Position numbers and translations under genes: made by a program. Below the pieces are notes generated by a model. It had not been told where the DNA came from. It did not search any database and was given only the letters and a program-made list of their open reading frames with translations. This document shows, one piece after another, positions 9,106 through 18,519 of a DNA stretch of 64,000 nucleotides (positions within the stretch are counted from its first letter, which is position 1; every line of letters starts with the position of its first letter). This stretch comes from Mycolicibacterium pyrenivorans. GTDB taxonomy: Bacteria; Actinomycetota; Actinomycetes; Mycobacteriales; Mycobacteriaceae. The stretch spans positions 62,001 to 126,000 of the forward strand of contig NZ_JACKSH010000119.1 in the NCBI RefSeq assembly GCF_025821625.1. The letters run 5' to 3'.

Positions 9106-9951
9106 TCACGCCGTCTTCGAGATGGCGCCGTCGCCCGGCGTGGCGGCCGCCAACGAGTGGACGCGGAACCAACTGCGCCGATCACCCAGCCGCCCCTGCG
9201 CCTCATGTGCGCTGCGGTACTCGCGACGGATGGTGCGCAGGACTCTCATGCCGTCGCGGACGGCATTGAGGTTGCTGACACCGTGAATTCGGCTCTTCTC
9301 AAAACTCGACACCTCGGAGATGTTCAGACCGCGGGCGGCGACGCGAACGTTGATCAGCGTTTCGATCTCGAACCCATCACCCCACTGCGGCGTCCGGGTA
9401 GCGGTGTCGGGCAGTTGCATGACGTCGAGGCAGTGACGCCAAAAAGCGTTGTAGCCGTAGCACAAATCGGTGTACTTCGTCGAGAACAGGACGTTCACCA
9501 GACCGTTGAGCCCCATGTTGCCGAAGCGGCGCAACGTGGTGATGTCCGCGCTGCCTCCGCCCTGGATGAAACGCGAACCTTTGGCGAAGTCCGCCCCCGC
9601 GACGAGAACCCCGACATAGCTTGGGATTTCACCGGGGTCTGTGCTGCCGTCGGCGTCGAGCATCACGATGATGTCTCCCGTCGCCGCCTCGAAACCACAG
9701 GCCAACGCATTGCCCTTGCCCTTGCGGGTCTGGTTGAGGTGGATGCCGTCCGGCCACAACCGACGCGCTACCTCGGCGGTGTCGTCCACCGAGTTTCCGT
9801 CGACGAACACCACCTCGTCGACGTCCGCCGGCATGCGGGCGGCGACGTGAGGCAAGTTCCTCGCCTCGTTCAGGGCCGGTATGACTACCGTGACCTTGGG
9901 CCGCGTTGTGTTGTGCGGCAACCCATCCCAGATGCTTATCAATTTCGCCAC
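9106..9951 (-). CDS. Dolichol-phosphate-mannose-synthase-like GT2, first gene of the cluster
   Basis: 281 residues. The GT2 fold is complete: VTVVIPALNEARNLPHV, VVFVDGNSVDDT and the DXD box MLDADGSTDPGEI, which resembles polyprenyl-phosphate sugar transferases. QWGDGFEIETLINVR follows. No membrane anchor is present, so it probably binds the membrane peripherally. The start is a GTG at 9951; AAGAGA lies about nine bases upstream. It is the first gene of the minus-strand cluster and is preceded by a long tract without genes that must hold the promoter. It may charge a polyprenyl phosphate with a sugar for the GT-C-like enzyme downstream; that link is inference. Confidence 0.85.
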   Translation of the reverse strand: MAKLISIWDGLPHNTTRPKVTVVIPALNEARNLPHVAARMPADVDEVVFVDGNSVDDTAEVARRLWPDGIHLNQTRKGKGNALACGFEAATGDIIVMLDADGSTDPGEIPSYVGVLVAGADFAKGSRFIQGGGSADITTLRRFGNMGLNGLVNVLFSTKYTDLCYGYNAFWRHCLDVMQLPDTATRTPQWGDGFEIETLINVRVAARGLNISEVSSFEKSRIHGVSNLNAVRDGMRVLRTIRREYRSAHEAQGRLGDRRSWFRVHSLAAATPGDGAISKTA

Positions 9952-11592
9952 GACGGCTCATCTCTTGTGATGCGAAAACGATTGGAATCAGCGATACATG
10001 CGGTCGGCTCTCAACCTTGAGGGTCGACGATCTGGACGGCATCGGCGCCGCACACTGGCAGAATCCAGCCGACCTCGATCGGCCGATCGAACCTCGCTCG
10101 ACTGGGCTGCCGCGAAGAGTCTTTCGTGCTGCAATGCGCATTCACGTTTGGGTAAATGCGTGTCGACGTGGCCCAGATTCGCATACGGCCGACAGGCCCG
10201 CAAGGCGAGCCGCCCCGACTGTGATCCGGCCAACATATTCGCCAGTCATAATTTACTTAACCGCAACTATATCGCTGAAAAGAGGGCGTGAGCAGTCATT
10301 CCACGCCCGGATGCACGTTATCGTCCCGGCGTGAGTCGCCGTCGCTGACTACGACAGAGTTCCCGTAAATAGCAGGTGAGTGGCCTCTCTTGGCGAGTCT
10401 TCGCAGTAGCGGGTACGCAGCCTTTCCGCTACGGCGCGTACCCATTCGCACTGCGCACTGTTCGACATGCGCTGGTGACCCAGGTCAGCAAAACAGCCGC
10501 AAATTTGCAATTCGCAACTTTCTCACAAACGATTGAATTACTTCGTAGCATTCGAATTCGGCCGTGCAGTAATTGCAATATCGCTGCACAACAATGGCGT
10601 CGCCGTGAAGGTTTATGCGCCGTCTCCGCGGCCTTATATGCGTGCGCCGGATACACGCCCGCAGCGTAGTCCAGGGGTCGCCAACAGTGCAGTAGAGCGG
10701 CAGAAACCGAGGCACTTGCCTCTCGTCGCACAAGGATCCCGGGAAAGCCGACCCGCCTACTGCATCCATGGTGCGACAGTCGATATTCAGAGCCGCGTAA
10801 CCTCGGCGTCGACTAAAGCGCTGCTCGTCGTATCCTCGGCTTCCGTTGTGAGCCTTGTATTTTGATATCTCTGATGGGGAAAGACTGTGCCGTCGGTATC
10901 GGGCCCACCCTGAGTGACGGCGCTGTATCCGACCTCAGGTCCACAGCGGATTGCCGATCCCTCGCGTCGAGCGCCGCATGCGCACTTGGGCGACTCACCA
11001 TGCCGAGAGGATGCCTCGTTTCCACGATCTCGATTGGTTTCGTTTGCGTGCTCATCCATCACGCATTGTGCCGCGCCCGCGTCGCGAACCTGCTCGAGAA
11101 CCACACCGACAATGACTGGCATCGAAGCGCGGAATGGTCGCCAGCGCACTCACGCTGGGCCTGCTCCGAGCCCATTCGACATGCTCATCGGTGGCTCTCA
11201 TTCGTCGTCACGCACGAACGACGGGCGCCGTCGGCAACATTCCGTACGCGTGTACCAGTTTGCGGACGGATGCCGTCGCGGTTCTCAGCGGCGATGAAGG
11301 CCCCGGGGCGCGACAGTCGGGCGCCGGATCGGTCATCGTGAAGCCGTTCCGGCAGCTACTCGCCCACGGGCACCGGGTGGCGGCCGAACAGGCCGGTGCT
11401 GGAAGCGAATTCACCCTATCCGAGCAACCGGTCCATTCCGCCGGTCATCGGCATCGACCACATTCTCACCAGGAACGCGACGGCCGGGTCGACGGAGACC
11501 ATCGAGGTGCCGCAACCGACCACCGAGCACTGCTGTCGACGGTCATGGTGTCGAAGACCTGACTCAATGGTCGGATGCGACCTGCTGGTCGC
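9952..11592. other. 1.6-kb tract without a credible gene, partly AT-rich
   Basis: No open frame here shows codon bias, an SD or a recognisable motif. The part from about 10230 to 10620 is clearly richer in A and T than the flanks and holds short palindromes such as GCAAATTTGC near 10499 and CGAATTCG near 10555. The tract separates the conserved ribosomal-protein genes from the glycan cluster and must contain the cluster promoter. AT-rich DNA of this kind is the usual target of the mycobacterial silencer Lsr2, which would fit surface-glycan control, but this is inference. A short perfect hairpin at 11577-11592 just after rplA may help end that transcript, though no T-run follows. Confidence 0.5.
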
Positions 11593-12300
11593 CTACGCCT
11601 CGGTGAAGTTCCGGGTCACCGACGGGTCCACCGGAATGCCGGGGCCGGTCGTCGTCGAGACGACGACCTTCTTCAGGTAGCGACCCTTCGACGACGACGG
11701 CTTGGCACGCAGGATCTCGTCGAGCGCCGCGCCGTAGTTCTCGGTCAGCGCCTTCTGGTCGAACGATGCCTTACCGATCACGAAGTGAAGGTTGGCCTGC
11801 TTGTCGACGCGGAAGTTGATCTTGCCGCCCTTGATGTCGGACACGGCCTTGGCGACGTCTGGGGTCACGGTGCCGGTCTTCGGGTTCGGCATCAGGCCAC
11901 GCGGTCCGAGGATGCGGGCGATGCGGCCGACCTTGGCCATCTGGTCCGGCGTCGCGATCGCGGCGTCAAAGTCGAGGAATCCACCCTGGATCTTCTCGAT
12001 CAGGTCGTCGCTGCCGACGATGTCGGCGCCCGCGGCTTCGGCGGCCTCGGCCTTGTCACCCACGGCGAACACCGCGACGCGCGCGGTCTTGCCGGTGCCG
12101 TGCGGCAGGTTCACGGTGCCGCGCACCATCTGGTCTGCCTTGCGGGGGTCGACGCCGAGCCGGATCGCGACCTCAACGGTGGCGTCCTGCTTCTTCGACG
12201 ACGTCTCCTTGGCCAGCGCTGTCGCCTCGAGGGGCGTGTACAGGCGGTCCTTGTCGATCTTCTCCGCGGCTTCGCGGAATGCCTTGCTGTTCTTGCTCAT
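11593..12300 (-). CDS. rplA: 50S ribosomal protein L1
   Basis: 235 residues, the same length as mycobacterial L1. The start MSKNSKAF at 12300 is set by family length. L1 motifs include [33 protein letters not shown] and the C-terminal [18 protein letters not shown]1 binds 23S rRNA at the L1 stalk and releases deacylated tRNA from the E site; in many bacteria it also represses translation of its own rplK-rplA mRNA. It follows rplK by 63 bases and ends the core block; a glycan cluster replaces the mycolate methyltransferase genes found next to rplA in M. tuberculosis. Confidence 0.98.
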   Translation of the reverse strand: MSKNSKAFREAAEKIDKDRLYTPLEATALAKETSSKKQDATVEVAIRLGVDPRKADQMVRGTVNLPHGTGKTARVAVFAVGDKAEAAEAAGADIVGSDDLIEKIQGGFLDFDAAIATPDQMAKVGRIARILGPRGLMPNPKTGTVTPDVAKAVSDIKGGKINFRVDKQANLHFVIGKASFDQKALTENYGAALDEILRAKPSSSKGRYLKKVVVSTTTGPGIPVDPSVTRNFTEA

Positions 12301-12363
12301 TGATATCTCCTGATTTCGAAGTTGTGGTTGACGGGCCGTAGCTGGCCCTCCCACGGGGAACAG

Positions 12364-12792
12364 CTACTCGACTGTGATCCCCATCGACCGGGCGGTCCCG
12401 GCGATGATCTTGGCGGCCTGATCGATGTCGTTGGCGTTCAGGTCTTCCTTCTTGGTCTCGGCGATCTCGCGCACCTGATCCCAGGTCACCTTGGCGACCT
12501 TGGTCTTGTGCGGCTCACCGGAACCCTTCTGCACGCCGGCCGCCTTGAGCAGCAGCTTCGCCGCAGGCGGCGTCTTCAGCGCGAACGTGAAGCTGCGGTC
12601 CTCGTAGACCGTGATCTCCACCGGGATGACGTTGCCGCGCTGCGACTCGGTCGCGGCGTTGTACGCCTTGCAGAATTCCATGATGTTGACGCCGTGCTGA
12701 CCGAGCGCGGGACCCACCGGCGGGGCGGGGTTGGCCTGCCCGGCCTGGATCTGCAGCTTGATCAGCCCGGTGACCTTCTTCTTCGGGGCCAT
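12364..12792 (-). CDS. rplK: 50S ribosomal protein L11
   Basis: 142 residues starting MAPKKKVTG. The N-terminal domain has the proline-rich [20 protein letters not shown], where thiopeptides and the stringent factor RelA act in other bacteria; the C-terminal rRNA-binding domain ends [12 protein letters not shown]11 forms the GTPase-associated centre with 23S rRNA. It lies 41 bases after nusG and 63 bases before rplA, the standard order. No unusual residues are seen. Confidence 0.98.
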   Translation of the reverse strand: MAPKKKVTGLIKLQIQAGQANPAPPVGPALGQHGVNIMEFCKAYNAATESQRGNVIPVEITVYEDRSFTFALKTPPAAKLLLKAAGVQKGSGEPHKTKVAKVTWDQVREIAETKKEDLNANDIDQAAKIIAGTARSMGITVE

Positions 12793-12833
12793 GCTGTGGT
12801 GTTCCTTTTCTCTTTCTAGGGCACGAATGCCGG

Positions 12834-13586
<753 letters not shown>

Positions 13587-13633
13587 TCAGTCCTCTCTGA
13601 ATTTCACTGGCAGCGTCCGCCGACCTATCGGGG

Positions 13634-14083
13634 TCAGCCGAACACCATCATCACGAGCTTGCCCAGACCGAGGTCGGTGAACCCGATCATCGCCACCATG
13701 AATATGAGGAACGCCAGCACGACGGTCGTGTAGCTGACCATCTGCTTGCGGTTCGGCCAGATGACCTTGCGCAGCTCCGCAATGACTTCCTGCAGGTAGT
13801 TCAGGACGAACGCGAACGGGTTACGCGATGGTCCGTCCTTGGGCTTCCTCGCGGTCTTCTTGGTCCCGCCGCCCTTGTTCCCGTCGTCCCTGCCGCCCGA
13901 ACTATCGGTCTCGGGTGCGTCGTCGGTGTCCTTGGCGTCGGCCTCGGTCACCGCACCGCGCCGGGACCGCTTGCCTGTGGGCCGCAGCGGGCGTGTCACG
14001 ACCGCTGTATGGCCACCGGTGTCACCGCTGTCAGTTCCGGCGCCGGTGTCTGCGGAGCCGGCACCTTCGCGCTCGTCGCTCAC
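13634..14083 (-). CDS. secE: Preprotein translocase subunit SecE
   Basis: 149 residues from a GTG at 14083. An unusually long, low-complexity N-terminal tail of about 85 residues, rich in Gly, Asp, Thr and Lys, precedes the conserved SecE part: the amphipathic segment [20 protein letters not shown] and a single membrane helix ([20 protein letters not shown]). SecE clamps the SecY channel. The long tail is common in actinobacteria. The gene follows trpT by 74 bases and leads nusG-rplK-rplA. Confidence 0.95.
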   Translation of the reverse strand: MSDEREGAGSADTGAGTDSGDTGGHTAVVTRPLRPTGKRSRRGAVTEADAKDTDDAPETDSSGGRDDGNKGGGTKKTARKPKDGPSRNPFAFVLNYLQEVIAELRKVIWPNRKQMVSYTTVVLAFLIFMVAMIGFTDLGLGKLVMMVFG

Positions 14084-14157
14084 CGCATACTTCCTTTTCT
14101 GATCGTATGTCTCGCGTGGTCACCTTCCAGTGTCCACGCTTGTCGAGTATTCAGTTG

Positions 14158-14230
<73 letters not shown>

Positions 14231-14378
14231 TCATAGCGGGTCAGAGGCCCACACAATTCGCGCGCTCTCCGTTCGGTCGATCAAAGCCGACGGACAGCGC
14301 GCTTAACTGGGCAAACCCCGAGGTCCGAGTGTAGCGCGCACCCGGGCGGAGTTACTAATTGCCTGCCCCACGGGCCGG

Positions 14379-14888
14379 TTATTCGCCGGCGGCCTTGCGG
14401 ACGACCTGGCCGGTCTCAGGATCCCACTTCACCGAGATCGAGTTGTCGCCTTCGTGGCCCATCAGCGTCGTGTAGGACTCCATCACCACCTCGCCGTCCG
14501 GCCGCGCGACGACGTTGCGGGTGGTGACGATGTCGGCGCCGAAGCGTTCGTCGACCGTCTCGATGTACATGGTCCCGGTGAGTTCGTCGCCGGCCTTGAT
14601 CGGCTGATGGAACAGGAATTTCTGGTCGACCTGCACGATCTGCATCGTTTCCAGGCCGACGTCGACGTTCTGGAAGAAGTGGTTCTGGATCATCACCGCG
14701 AAGATCGACATGAAGGTCGGCGACGCGATGATTGCACTGTGCCCGAGCGCGGCGGCCGCGTCCTCGTCGTGGGACGCCGGGTCGGTGGCCTTGACGGCTT
14801 TCGCGTACTGCCGGACCTGCTCGCGGCCGACGACGTAGGTGTCGGGGTATTTCCAGACCATTCCCCGGATGTCTGTCTTCAAAGCCAT
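14379..14888 (-). CDS. hadC: (3R)-hydroxyacyl-ACP dehydratase subunit HadC
   Basis: 169 residues with a single hot-dog fold (WKYPDTYVVGREQVRQYAKA at the N-terminus; TFMSIFAVMIQ in the middle). HadC lacks the catalytic Asp/His dyad and binds substrate in the HadBC heterodimer, which dehydrates beta-hydroxyacyl-ACP in late FAS-II elongation of meromycolic acids. It starts 12 bases after hadB. HadC resembles HadA more than HadB, as seen in YPD.YVVGRE shared by both. It is part of a pathway targeted by thiacetazone and isoxyl in M. tuberculosis. Confidence 0.96.
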   Translation of the reverse strand: MALKTDIRGMVWKYPDTYVVGREQVRQYAKAVKATDPASHDEDAAAALGHSAIIASPTFMSIFAVMIQNHFFQNVDVGLETMQIVQVDQKFLFHQPIKAGDELTGTMYIETVDERFGADIVTTRNVVARPDGEVVMESYTTLMGHEGDNSISVKWDPETGQVVRKAAGE

Positions 14889-14900
14889 ATCAGCACCCGC

Positions 14901-15329
14901 TCACGCCAGCTTGGCGTTGGCGATCGCGCGACCGAAGATCTTCTTGCCGCCGGCGGTGGCACTGATGGCGATCACGATCGTCTTCGTCTCGGGATCGGCG
15001 GATTTCACGCGTCCGTTGAAGACGATCTCGGCGCCGGTGCCGTCGTTGGGCACCGGCACGACGGCCGTGAAACGCACGTTGTACTCGGTCACCGCGCCCG
15101 GATCGCCGACCCAGGACGTGACGTAGCCGCCACCGAGACCCATGGTGAGCATGCCGTGCGCGATGGCGGTGTCGAGGCCGACCTGCTTGGCGATCTCGTC
15201 GTCCCAGTGGATCGGGTTCAGGTCGCCGGACACCCCGGCGTAGTTCACAAGGTCACCCCTGGTCAGGGGGATGACCTTCTCGGGCAGCTGATCGCCGACC
15301 TTGACCGAACTGAACTCACGCAATGCCAT
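14901..15329 (-). CDS. hadB: (3R)-hydroxyacyl-ACP dehydratase catalytic subunit HadB
   Basis: 142 residues from MALREFSSV, the family start; an in-frame ATG four codons upstream is disfavoured. The R-hydratase motif is YAGVSGDLNPIHWDD, giving the catalytic pair Asp36 and His41. HadB pairs with HadA for early and with HadC for late FAS-II cycles in mycolic acid synthesis. The start lies 14 bases inside the end of hadA, which suggests translational coupling that keeps the subunits in step. Confidence 0.97.
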   Translation of the reverse strand: MALREFSSVKVGDQLPEKVIPLTRGDLVNYAGVSGDLNPIHWDDEIAKQVGLDTAIAHGMLTMGLGGGYVTSWVGDPGAVTEYNVRFTAVVPVPNDGTGAEIVFNGRVKSADPETKTIVIAISATAGGKKIFGRAIANAKLA

Positions 15330-15795
15330 TGCTGAAGCCACTCTCTCCGTCTTCTTCGCTACGCCCCGCCAGGGTGGTATAGCTCTCCTGGACGATGTCG
15401 CCGTCGCCGTTGGAGATGATGTTCTTGGTGGTGATGATGTCGGTGCCGTGGGCTTTGCGGATCGAATCGATGTACACGTCGCAGTACAGCGTGTCGCCGG
15501 CCTTGATCGGCTTCAGGTACTTCAGAATCTGGTCGACCTGCACGATCTGGGCGTCGGTGATGTTGATGTTGGCCGCGGCGAACATGGCCGACTGGGCCTG
15601 GTAACCGAACACCGAGATGAACGTCAACGGGGCCAGCAGTGCGTCGTGACCGAGTTCTACGGCGGCCTTCTCGTCGAAGAACGCCGGGTCGTCGTTCTTG
15701 ACCGCGACGGCGTACTCGCGGATCTTCTCGCGGCCGACCACGTAGTGGTCGGGATAGCGGAAGTGCAACCCGACGAGACCGTCCAAGAAAGACAC
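15316..15795 (-). CDS. hadA: (3R)-hydroxyacyl-ACP dehydratase subunit HadA
   Basis: 159 residues from a GTG at 15795 (VSFLDGLVG). One hot-dog domain: HFRYPDHYVVGREKIREYA, then APLTFISVFGYQAQ. It lacks the catalytic dyad and is the substrate-binding partner of HadB in the HadAB dehydratase of FAS-II. It is the first of three overlapping or closely spaced had genes and follows rpmG by about 70 bases. No deviation from the family is seen. Confidence 0.96.
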   Translation of the reverse strand: MSFLDGLVGLHFRYPDHYVVGREKIREYAVAVKNDDPAFFDEKAAVELGHDALLAPLTFISVFGYQAQSAMFAAANINITDAQIVQVDQILKYLKPIKAGDTLYCDVYIDSIRKAHGTDIITTKNIISNGDGDIVQESYTTLAGRSEEDGESGFSNGIA

Positions 15796-15865
15796 GAGTG
15801 TTGAACCTACCTAGTCCACCTCAGCAACCGGGAACCGACGGCGGCCCCGGCCCGGGTTGTCTCGC

Positions 15866-16033
15866 TCAGCGCGACTCTTTGTGGGCCTGGTGCTTGCCGC
15901 AGTTCGGGCAGAACTTCTTGATCTCGAGTCGGTCGGGATCGTTGCGACGGTTCTTCTTCGTGATGTAGTTGCGGTGCTTGCACACCTCGCACGCCAAAGT
16001 GATCTTCGGCCGAACGTCTGTACTGGACGCCAC
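15866..16033 (-). CDS. rpmG: 50S ribosomal protein L33
   Basis: 55 residues starting at a GTG ([18 protein letters not shown]). The protein has two cysteine pairs, CEVC and CPNC, so it is the zinc-binding form of L33; mycobacteria also carry zinc-free copies that replace it when zinc is scarce. L33 sits near the E site of the large subunit. It lies between metT and hadA, as in M. tuberculosis rpmG2. Confidence 0.95.
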   Translation of the reverse strand: MASSTDVRPKITLACEVCKHRNYITKKNRRNDPDRLEIKKFCPNCGKHQAHKESR

Positions 16034-16077
16034 GTCAGGTGCCTCTTTCTCAAAACTCGGTCTTCTCGTACTGCGTG

Positions 16078-16151
16078 TAGCGGTGGGGGGGCTCGATCCC
16101 CCGACCTCACGATTATGAGTCGTGCGCTCTAACCAGCTGAGCTACACCGCC
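16078..16151 (-). tRNA. metT: tRNA-Met (elongator, CAT anticodon)
   Basis: A 74-base cloverleaf on the minus strand. The acceptor stem GGCGGTG pairs with CACCGCT (one G-U pair at the end), the D arm contains AGCTCAGCTGGTTAGAGC, and the anticodon loop is CTCATAA (anticodon CAT). The first acceptor pair is present, so it is the elongator and not the initiator type. The T arm has GGATCGAGCCC. Confidence 0.95.
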
Positions 16152-16215
16152 ATGACGGCGTCGCCGGTAGCGCGCAAGCTCCTCGAAGTCGCTTCGCCCG
16201 CCCCGGTGTCCACCG

Positions 16216-16288
16216 AGCCCCCTAACGGAATCGAACCGTTGACCTTTTCCTTACCATGGAAACGCTCTACCGACTGAGCTAAGGGGGC
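16216..16288 (-). tRNA. thrT: tRNA-Thr (GGT anticodon)
   Basis: A 73-base cloverleaf on the minus strand. The acceptor stem GCCCCCT/AGGGGGC is perfect, the D arm has AGCTCAGTCGGTAGAGC, the anticodon stem TTTCC/GGAAA encloses ATGGTAA (anticodon GGT), and the T arm has GGTTCGATTCC. It is the first RNA gene of the thrT-metT-rpmG-hadABC run; the promoter must lie in the ~200 bases before it, shared back to back with the hydrolase gene at 16496. Confidence 0.96.
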
Positions 16289-16495
16289 GCTGCTGCCTTG
16301 CTTGGGTACTGAAGCCCACCGCGCAGCGATGGGCCTTAAAGAGGGTACATTCTCGGAGATTCAGTCGCCAAACCGCTGGTCACTGCGGACGCCGACGGAC
16401 CCGGTCCGTCGAGAACGCCCGGGAGGGCCGGTTCGGCGGGCGTAGCGCGACCCTGAGCGCGGTGCCGGCGCCGGCCACTGCATACGCTGGCCGTC

Positions 16496-17212
16496 ATGGC
16501 TGACTCGAACCGGCTCTACTTCAAGCAACTGCTGTCGGGGCGCGACTTCGCGGCAGGCGACATGATCGCCCAGCAGATGCGCAACTTCGCCTATCTGATC
16601 GGAGACCGGGAGACCGGCGACACCGTGGTGGTGGATCCCGCCTACGCGGCCGGCGACCTGGTGGACGCGCTGGAGGCCGACGGCCAGCATCTTTCCGGCG
16701 TGCTGGTCACCCACCACCACCCCGACCACGTCGGCGGTTCGATGATGGGGTTCGAGCTCAAGGGCCTGGCCGAGCTGCTGGAGCGGGTCAGCGTGCCGGT
16801 CCACGTCAACGCCCAGGAAGCGGACTGGGTTTCACGCATCACCGGGATCGCGCCCAGCGAGCTGACGGCGCACCAGCACGGCGACAAGGTCAGCGTCGGC
16901 GACATCGACATCGAGCTGCTGCACACGCCCGGTCACACCCCCGGCAGCCAGTGCTTCCTGCTCGACGGCCGACTCGTCGCCGGCGACACCCTGTTCCTCG
17001 ACGGTTGCGGCCGAACCGACTTCCCCGGTGGTGACGCCGACGAGATGTTCCGCAGCCTGCAGGCGCTCGCCCAGCTGCCCGGCGATCCGACCGTCTTCCC
17101 GGGGCACTGGTATTCCACCGAACCGAGCGCGTCTCTGTCCGACGTCAAACGCACCAACTACGTCTACCGGGCGAGCAATCTGGACCAGTGGCGCATGCTG
17201 ATGGGCGGCTGA
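16496..17212 (+). CDS. Metallo-beta-lactamase-fold hydrolase, glyoxalase II-like (Rv0634c-type)
   Basis: 238 residues. The zinc-binding signature is THHHPDHVGG (near residue 75), with further ligands in HTPGHTPGSQCF, DGCGRTDFPGGD and the final FPGHWY. The fold and spacing match hydroxyacylglutathione hydrolase-like proteins; since mycobacteria use mycothiol, the substrate may be an acyl-mycothiol instead of acyl-glutathione. The ATG at 16496 is the first in frame. It heads the plus-strand genes opposite thrT and is syntenic with Rv0634c. Confidence 0.9.
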   Translation: MADSNRLYFKQLLSGRDFAAGDMIAQQMRNFAYLIGDRETGDTVVVDPAYAAGDLVDALEADGQHLSGVLVTHHHPDHVGGSMMGFELKGLAELLERVSVPVHVNAQEADWVSRITGIAPSELTAHQHGDKVSVGDIDIELLHTPGHTPGSQCFLLDGRLVAGDTLFLDGCGRTDFPGGDADEMFRSLQALAQLPGDPTVFPGHWYSTEPSASLSDVKRTNYVYRASNLDQWRMLMGG

Positions 17213-17389
17213 CCAGGCGGTCGCCGGCCACCGTGGCCGCCCGCTTCGGATTCCGAGCCGATCGGGTCCTGACGATGGTGAATACGGAGCCCGAGCCCGC
17301 AGAATCGTCAGCAAAACGAAGACACCCAGGCGTGATTCTGGCAAACTCATCTGTCAGCGCATTCCGCTCAGATCACGTCGGGGGTCTTC

Positions 17390-18424
17390 GTGAAGAACAT
17401 CGCGCTGTGCTTCGACCACGTCGGTAACCGCACCACGTCGACGGGTTCCACGAACGTCGCGGCCCTGGCTGCGCTGCTGCCGACCGGTGACGAGCAGGTC
17501 GTCTGGTCGTCGGCCGACCTCACCGTCGAAGGCGTGAACCGCTTCGCCACCCGGCACCGCCGATCGGCGGCGGTCGACGTCGCCCGCGCCTCGGTGTCCC
17601 ACGCCTACGAATTCCTCGTCGATCGGTGGGAGCCCGGCGACCGGCTGTATCTGTTCGGCGCGGGCCGTGGCGCTTTCTGCGCGCGGGCACTCACCCGCGT
17701 GCTCGGCACCGTGGGGGTGCTGCGCGGACCCGACGTCGCGGGGTGGACGGCCGCCGACTTCAGGGAGTACGTGCTGGGCACCTATGCGATGCCGCGCACC
17801 CACCGCAGCACGTCGGACTGGCAACGCGTGACCCGGTTGGCCGCACAGCTCTGCGGGCGCGGCGACCTCACCGTCGACGTCGAGTTCCTGGGCCTGTGGG
17901 ACACCATCGCGGTACCGGGGCTGCCCCGGGCGGATACGCCCGACCCGCTTTCCAACGTCATCGCCGCCAGGCACGCCGTGGCGATCGACGGAGGCGTCGG
18001 ACCGTACGGCGTGCAGCCCCTGCCGCCGAGCGCCGACGGTATCGAGGAGGTCTGGTTCCGGGGCGCGCACTGTGATGTCGCCGGCGGGCAGCACGCGTGC
18101 ACGCCGTTGTCGGACATCGCGCTGGACTGGGTGCTCGACGGCGCGGTGAGGGCCGGTGCCGTGGTGGACCGGGATCGCGCCCCCGCCCCTGCCGCCGTCG
18201 ACGCACTCGCGGGCAGCGCGCATCCGGTGTCGTTCCGCAAACTCCCGACCGACGCGGTCGTGCACGCCAGCGTGCAGAGCTATCTGCGCGCTCACCCGTC
18301 GTACTGGCGGCGCCTGCCCGCGCGGGTCGTCTGGGCCGACGCGGAATGGGGGGCCCGCTCCGAACGCCTGCTGTCCGCGCCGTCGGCGCCCGCGGTCGCA
18401 CCGGCGCTTGCCGTCGCGTCCTGA
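17390..18424 (+). CDS. DUF2235-like alpha/beta-hydrolase-fold protein, nucleophile apparently lost
   Basis: 344 residues from a GTG at 17390 with GGGG nine bases upstream. The N-terminus MKNIALCFDHVGNRTTSTGSTNVAAL follows the DUF2235 opening (which is CFDGTWN in typical members; spelled out only to the NVAAL block). The nucleophile elbow, usually GFSRGA, reads GAGRGA at residues 90-95, so the serine is glycine. The later VWFRGAHCDVAGG keeps His and Asp. DUF2235 covers the catalytic domain of Tle1-type phospholipase effectors; this copy is probably not a serine hydrolase. Position matches Rv0633c, between the glyoxalase II-like gene and echA3. The C-terminus is alanine-rich. Confidence 0.75.
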   Translation: MKNIALCFDHVGNRTTSTGSTNVAALAALLPTGDEQVVWSSADLTVEGVNRFATRHRRSAAVDVARASVSHAYEFLVDRWEPGDRLYLFGAGRGAFCARALTRVLGTVGVLRGPDVAGWTAADFREYVLGTYAMPRTHRSTSDWQRVTRLAAQLCGRGDLTVDVEFLGLWDTIAVPGLPRADTPDPLSNVIAARHAVAIDGGVGPYGVQPLPPSADGIEEVWFRGAHCDVAGGQHACTPLSDIALDWVLDGAVRAGAVVDRDRAPAPAAVDALAGSAHPVSFRKLPTDAVVHASVQSYLRAHPSYWRRLPARVVWADAEWGARSERLLSAPSAPAVAPALAVAS

Positions 18425-18519
18425 CCCGCCACCTGCCGGCCCGCGCCGATCCCGGCGGGTGGCGCAGGTCGCGGCGCTGTTAGGTTCGACCCGCCTGACC
18501 TCGGCCCGACGGGAGAATC

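Noticed and set aside
10787..11149. Minus-strand frame of 120 codons in the non-coding tract
   Set aside because: Codon use unlike mycobacterial genes, no SD and no similarity to a known domain.
11416..11502. Short minus-strand frame ending MTGGMDRLLG after rplA
   Set aside because: Only 28 codons, no SD, no known family; cannot be told from chance.
11577..11592. Hairpin after rplA as an intrinsic terminator
   Set aside because: Six-base stem without a T-run; too weak to call.
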